64,000 nucleotides of DNA from Winogradskyella ursingii (GTDB lineage: Bacteria; Bacteroidota; Bacteroidia; Flavobacteriales; Flavobacteriaceae): the NCBI RefSeq assembly GCF_013403975.1, contig NZ_JABFDH010000002.1:124001-188000 (forward strand), read 5' to 3'. Below the pieces are notes generated by a model. The model was not told the origin of the DNA and made no database searches. It saw only the letters and a program-made list of their open reading frames with translations. Of this stretch, positions 61,235 through 64,000 are shown piece by piece. The stretch's first letter is position 1. Every line of letters starts with the position of its first letter. The position numbers were made by a program, and so were the translations under genes.

Positions 61235-63847
61235 TTAAGCTTGTTTTTTCTTAACTAACATTCGTTTAATTTCATTGAGTTTCATGAGTGCCTCAACCGG
61301 TGTTAATGTATCGATATCCGTATTTAGAATTTCATCTTTTATATCCTCCAAAAGAGGATCATCTAAATTAAAAAAACTTAATTGAACATCGTCTTTTAAC
61401 GTTTTTACCTTGTCGGTCAATTCATCGCTTGAATGTGATTTTTCAAGTTTTGAAAGAATTTTGTTAGCACGTCTTATAACTTGCTGTGGCATACCTGCCA
61501 TTTTAGCAACGTGAATTCCAAAACTATGTTCGCTGCCACCTTCAACCAGTTTTCTCACAAAAAGCACATTATCTTTAAGCTCTTTTACAGACACATTAAA
61601 ATTCTTAATTCGGATGAAAGTTTCGGTCATTTCATTAAGCTCGTGGTAATGTGTGGCAAATAAAGTTTTTGGTTTTGCAGGGTGCTCGTGCAGATATTCG
61701 CTAATGGACCAAGCAATAGAAATACCATCGTAGGTGCTCGTTCCTCTCCCTATTTCATCCAACAACACTAAGCTTCGGTCTGAAATATTATTCAAAATTG
61801 AAGCAGTTTCATTCATTTCTACCATAAAAGTAGATTCTCCCATCGAGATATTGTCACTCGCTCCCACGCGTGTAAATATTTTATCGACCAATCCAATCCT
61901 AGCTTTTCCAGCAGGAACAAAACTACCAATTTGCGCCAGCAATACAATCAATGCGGTTTGCCTCAAAATTGCTGATTTACCAGACATATTTGGTCCAGTT
62001 ATCATAATTATCTGTTGTGCTTCTCTATCGAGATAGACGTCATTAGCTATATAAGGCTCACCAATCGGTAACTGTTTCTCAATAACCGGATGACGACCGT
62101 CTTTAATTTCCAAATCAAAACTATCGTCTATTTGTGGACACACATAATTGTTAGATTTTGCCAAACTCGCAAATCCACATAAGCAATCCAATTTTCCAAT
62201 TAATTGTGCATTCTGCTGAACAACTACTATAAACTGGTGTATCCATTGCACCAATTCTGCAAACAATTGTTGCTCAATGGCTAAAATACGCTCTTCTGCT
62301 CCAAGAATTTTCGCTTCGTATTCTTTTAGTTCCTCTGTAATATAACGTTCTGCATTTACCAAGGTTTGCTTACGTATCCATTCTTCAGGTACCTTGTCTT
62401 TGTGAGTATTACGTACTTCTATGTAGTAACCAAATACGTTGTTGGACGCTATTTTAAGTGATGTAATACCTGTGCGCTCACATTCGCGCTCAAGCATACT
62501 ATCTAGATAATTTTTTCCAGATTTTGACAAACCTCGTAACTCATCCAATTCTTGTGAAAAACCTTCAGCAATTGTGTTACCCTTTAATACATTTACAGGT
62601 GCTTCTTCGTTTAACGTTTGTTTAATCTTGTCACGCAAAACATCACATCTATTTAGATGATCTCCTAAGATTTTAAGCGCTTCATTGTCGCAACTTTCAG
62701 CAATAGATTTTATAGGAACTATGGCTTCCAAAGAATTTTTCAATTGTACAACTTCGCGAGGATTAACTTTAGTTGTTGCTATTTTTGAGATGAGACGCTC
62801 AATGTCACCTATATGCTTAATGTGACCTTGAATTTTTTGAAGCACAGTTTCATTATCCAACAAAAACTCAACTACTTCGTGCCGTTGTTTGATTTTATCG
62901 GCATGCTTTAATGGTAAAGCCAACCAACGCTTTAAGGTACGACCTCCCATAGCGGATATGGTTTTGTCAATTACATTGATCAAGGTTACCGCATTGGTAT
63001 TAGTAGAATGGTAAAGCTCTAAATTTCGGATGGTGAATTTATCCATCCATACATAATCGTCTGTTTCAATTCTGGAAATAGTTGTAATATGCTCTAGCTT
63101 ATTATGGCGAGTTTCATTTAAATAATGAAGTACAACTCCAGACGCAATAATACCTTCGTATAAATCTTCAATCCCAAAACCTTTTAATGTTTTAGTATTA
63201 AAATGTTTGATCAAGGTTTCATAGCCAAAATCGGCTTGAAACACCCAATCTTCCAGGTAAAACGTATGAAAATCGTTGCCAAAAGTTTCTGTAAAAACTT
63301 TTCTGGATTTTTTCGAAATTAAAACTTCACTAGGGTTGAAATTTTGAAGCAACTTATCAATATACTCCGCATTGCCTTGAGACGTCAAAAACTCACCTGT
63401 TGAAATGTCCAGAAATGAAATCCCAATGCGCTGATTATCGAAATAAACGGCAGCTAAAAAATTATTCGATTTTGAATTTAGAATATCGTCATTGAGTGCT
63501 ACACCAGGCGTCACCAATTCCGTTACACCACGTTTTACAATTGTTTTAGTCTGCTTTGGGTCTTCCAACTGATCACAAATAGCTACTCGCTCACCTGCCC
63601 TGACGAGTTTTGGCAAATAAGTGTTTAAAGAATGGTGCGGAAACCCAGCCAGCTCTGTTTCACTATCACTACCAGCTCCTCGTTTGGTTAATGTAATGTT
63701 GAGAATTTTTGAGGCTTTAACAGCATCGCTGCCAAAAGTTTCGTAAAAGTCGCCAACTCTGAACAACAATAACGCATCAGGATATTTAACCTTGATGGCA
63801 TTGTATTGCTTCATTAATGGTGTTACTTTTTTTGCCTTTTTAGCCAC
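61235..63847 (-). CDS. mutS: DNA mismatch repair protein MutS
   Basis: An 870-residue MutS1 of usual length, starting with GTG at 63847 ([19 protein letters not shown]). The mismatch-contacting motif lies in [13 protein letters not shown] (about residues 27-39, Phe-x-Glu as FYE). The ATPase holds Walker [11 protein letters not shown] (about 620), the signature [20 protein letters not shown] (about 663-682) and Walker [15 protein letters not shown] (about 697-710), then the helix-turn-helix at [12 protein letters not shown]. It finds mismatches after replication and recruits MutL. The gene stands alone; a plus-strand promoter-like box lies just upstream of its start. Confidence 0.97.
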   Translation of the reverse strand: MAKKAKKVTPLMKQYNAIKVKYPDALLLFRVGDFYETFGSDAVKASKILNITLTKRGAGSDSETELAGFPHHSLNTYLPKLVRAGERVAICDQLEDPKQTKTIVKRGVTELVTPGVALNDDILNSKSNNFLAAVYFDNQRIGISFLDISTGEFLTSQGNAEYIDKLLQNFNPSEVLISKKSRKVFTETFGNDFHTFYLEDWVFQADFGYETLIKHFNTKTLKGFGIEDLYEGIIASGVVLHYLNETRHNKLEHITTISRIETDDYVWMDKFTIRNLELYHSTNTNAVTLINVIDKTISAMGGRTLKRWLALPLKHADKIKQRHEVVEFLLDNETVLQKIQGHIKHIGDIERLISKIATTKVNPREVVQLKNSLEAIVPIKSIAESCDNEALKILGDHLNRCDVLRDKIKQTLNEEAPVNVLKGNTIAEGFSQELDELRGLSKSGKNYLDSMLERECERTGITSLKIASNNVFGYYIEVRNTHKDKVPEEWIRKQTLVNAERYITEELKEYEAKILGAEERILAIEQQLFAELVQWIHQFIVVVQQNAQLIGKLDCLCGFASLAKSNNYVCPQIDDSFDLEIKDGRHPVIEKQLPIGEPYIANDVYLDREAQQIIMITGPNMSGKSAILRQTALIVLLAQIGSFVPAGKARIGLVDKIFTRVGASDNISMGESTFMVEMNETASILNNISDRSLVLLDEIGRGTSTYDGISIAWSISEYLHEHPAKPKTLFATHYHELNEMTETFIRIKNFNVSVKELKDNVLFVRKLVEGGSEHSFGIHVAKMAGMPQQVIRRANKILSKLEKSHSSDELTDKVKTLKDDVQLSFFNLDDPLLEDIKDEILNTDIDTLTPVEALMKLNEIKRMLVKKKQA

Positions 63848-63857
63848 TGGATTTGTG

Positions 63858-63865
63858 TATTTTTG
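63858..63865 (+). promoter_or_regulatory. putative -7 box of a divergent plus-strand gene
   Basis: TATTTTTG matches TAnnTTTG exactly. It points away from mutS, towards an open frame from GTG 63921 that runs off the window. Confidence 0.35.
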
Positions 63866-63920
63866 TTGTGAAAATCAACTTAATTGTAGGTCTGCTAAAA
63901 TACTTATATTTTGAGGTTTG

Positions 63921-64000
63921 GTGAAGTCAAAGAAGTATAAGTTATTTACAGGTGTTGATAAGTCGAAATACTCAACCTTAAAGGTTTTAAAAACCCTCTA
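63921..64000 (+). CDS. possible start of a divergent gene, cut by the window edge
   Basis: A GTG at 63921 opens a frame of 26 codons to the end of the window (MKSKKYKLFTGVDKSKYSTL...). It is basic and has no recognisable motif. The promoter-like box at 63858-63865 and the lack of stop codons are the only support, so it may be chance. Confidence 0.25.
   Translation, partial: MKSKKYKLFTGVDKSKYSTLKVLKTL

Overview
The window comes from an AT-rich genome of the Bacteroidota, most likely a marine member of the Flavobacteriaceae. The evidence is a SusC/SusD pair, type IX secretion sorting domains, Bacteroidota-type promoters (TTTG / TAnnTTTG), weak Shine-Dalgarno sequences, a Y_Y_Y/LuxR hybrid regulator and a DUF5686 outer-membrane protein. 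No species can be named from the sequence alone.

Region 1 (1-10.4 kb, all minus strand) looks like a neutral-lipid storage locus. A tight operon holds a wax ester synthase/diacylglycerol acyltransferase with a C-terminal SCP2-like domain, a monoacylglycerol-lipase-like hydrolase, a second alpha/beta hydrolase and a PlsB-type acyltransferase cut by the window edge. Upstream lie an ABC1/UbiB kinase and a TetR regulator, then three phasin-like granule protein candidates, a SARP-type (winged helix + BTAD) regulator and a fourth phasin-like protein. Two phasin-like genes carry direct repeats of about 8 bp with an 11-bp period, placed 8 bp upstream of the -7 box, which is the geometry known for actinobacterial SARP binding sites. 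A separate, nearly identical 18-bp palindromic operator lies upstream of both the acyltransferase operon and the electron-transfer flavoprotein genes at 14 kb. This suggests that storage and fatty-acid oxidation share a regulator.

Region 2 (10.6-29.9 kb) is mostly core genome: DUF5686 protein, pdhB, etfB/etfA, bifunctional nuclease, a CNT nucleoside transporter with an apparent frameshift, thyA, a CBM48-only protein, a 2TM-DHFR fusion, a MORN/TPR protein, an FAD-dependent dehydrogenase, fabD, lspA, an amidohydrolase, a DegT aminotransferase, waaA and a small lipoprotein.

Region 3 (29.9-54.7 kb, minus strand) is a complete laminarin (beta-1,3/1,6-glucan) utilization locus. It has a SusR-like regulator, SusC, SusD, two surface glycan-binding lipoproteins, a GH16 laminarinase, a GH149-type beta-1,3-glucan phosphorylase, a lipoprotein GH17, an unassigned clan GH-A lipoprotein, a GH30 (beta-1,6 debranching), an MFS sugar transporter, a GH17 without signal peptide and two T9SS-exported proteins, one with a carbohydrate-binding module. 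Together they can bind and cut laminarin at the surface, debranch it in the periplasm, import oligosaccharides and phosphorolyse them to glucose-1-phosphate.

Region 4 (55.8-60.95 kb) is a 5.1-kb integrative element in the 3' end of tRNA-Leu(TAA). It has 16-bp attL/attR repeats, a tyrosine integrase, an excisionase-like HTH protein, a putative rolling-circle replication protein, 11-bp-period arm-type repeats at both ends and its own terminator for the tRNA. After it come tRNA-Leu, tRNA-Gly and mutS.
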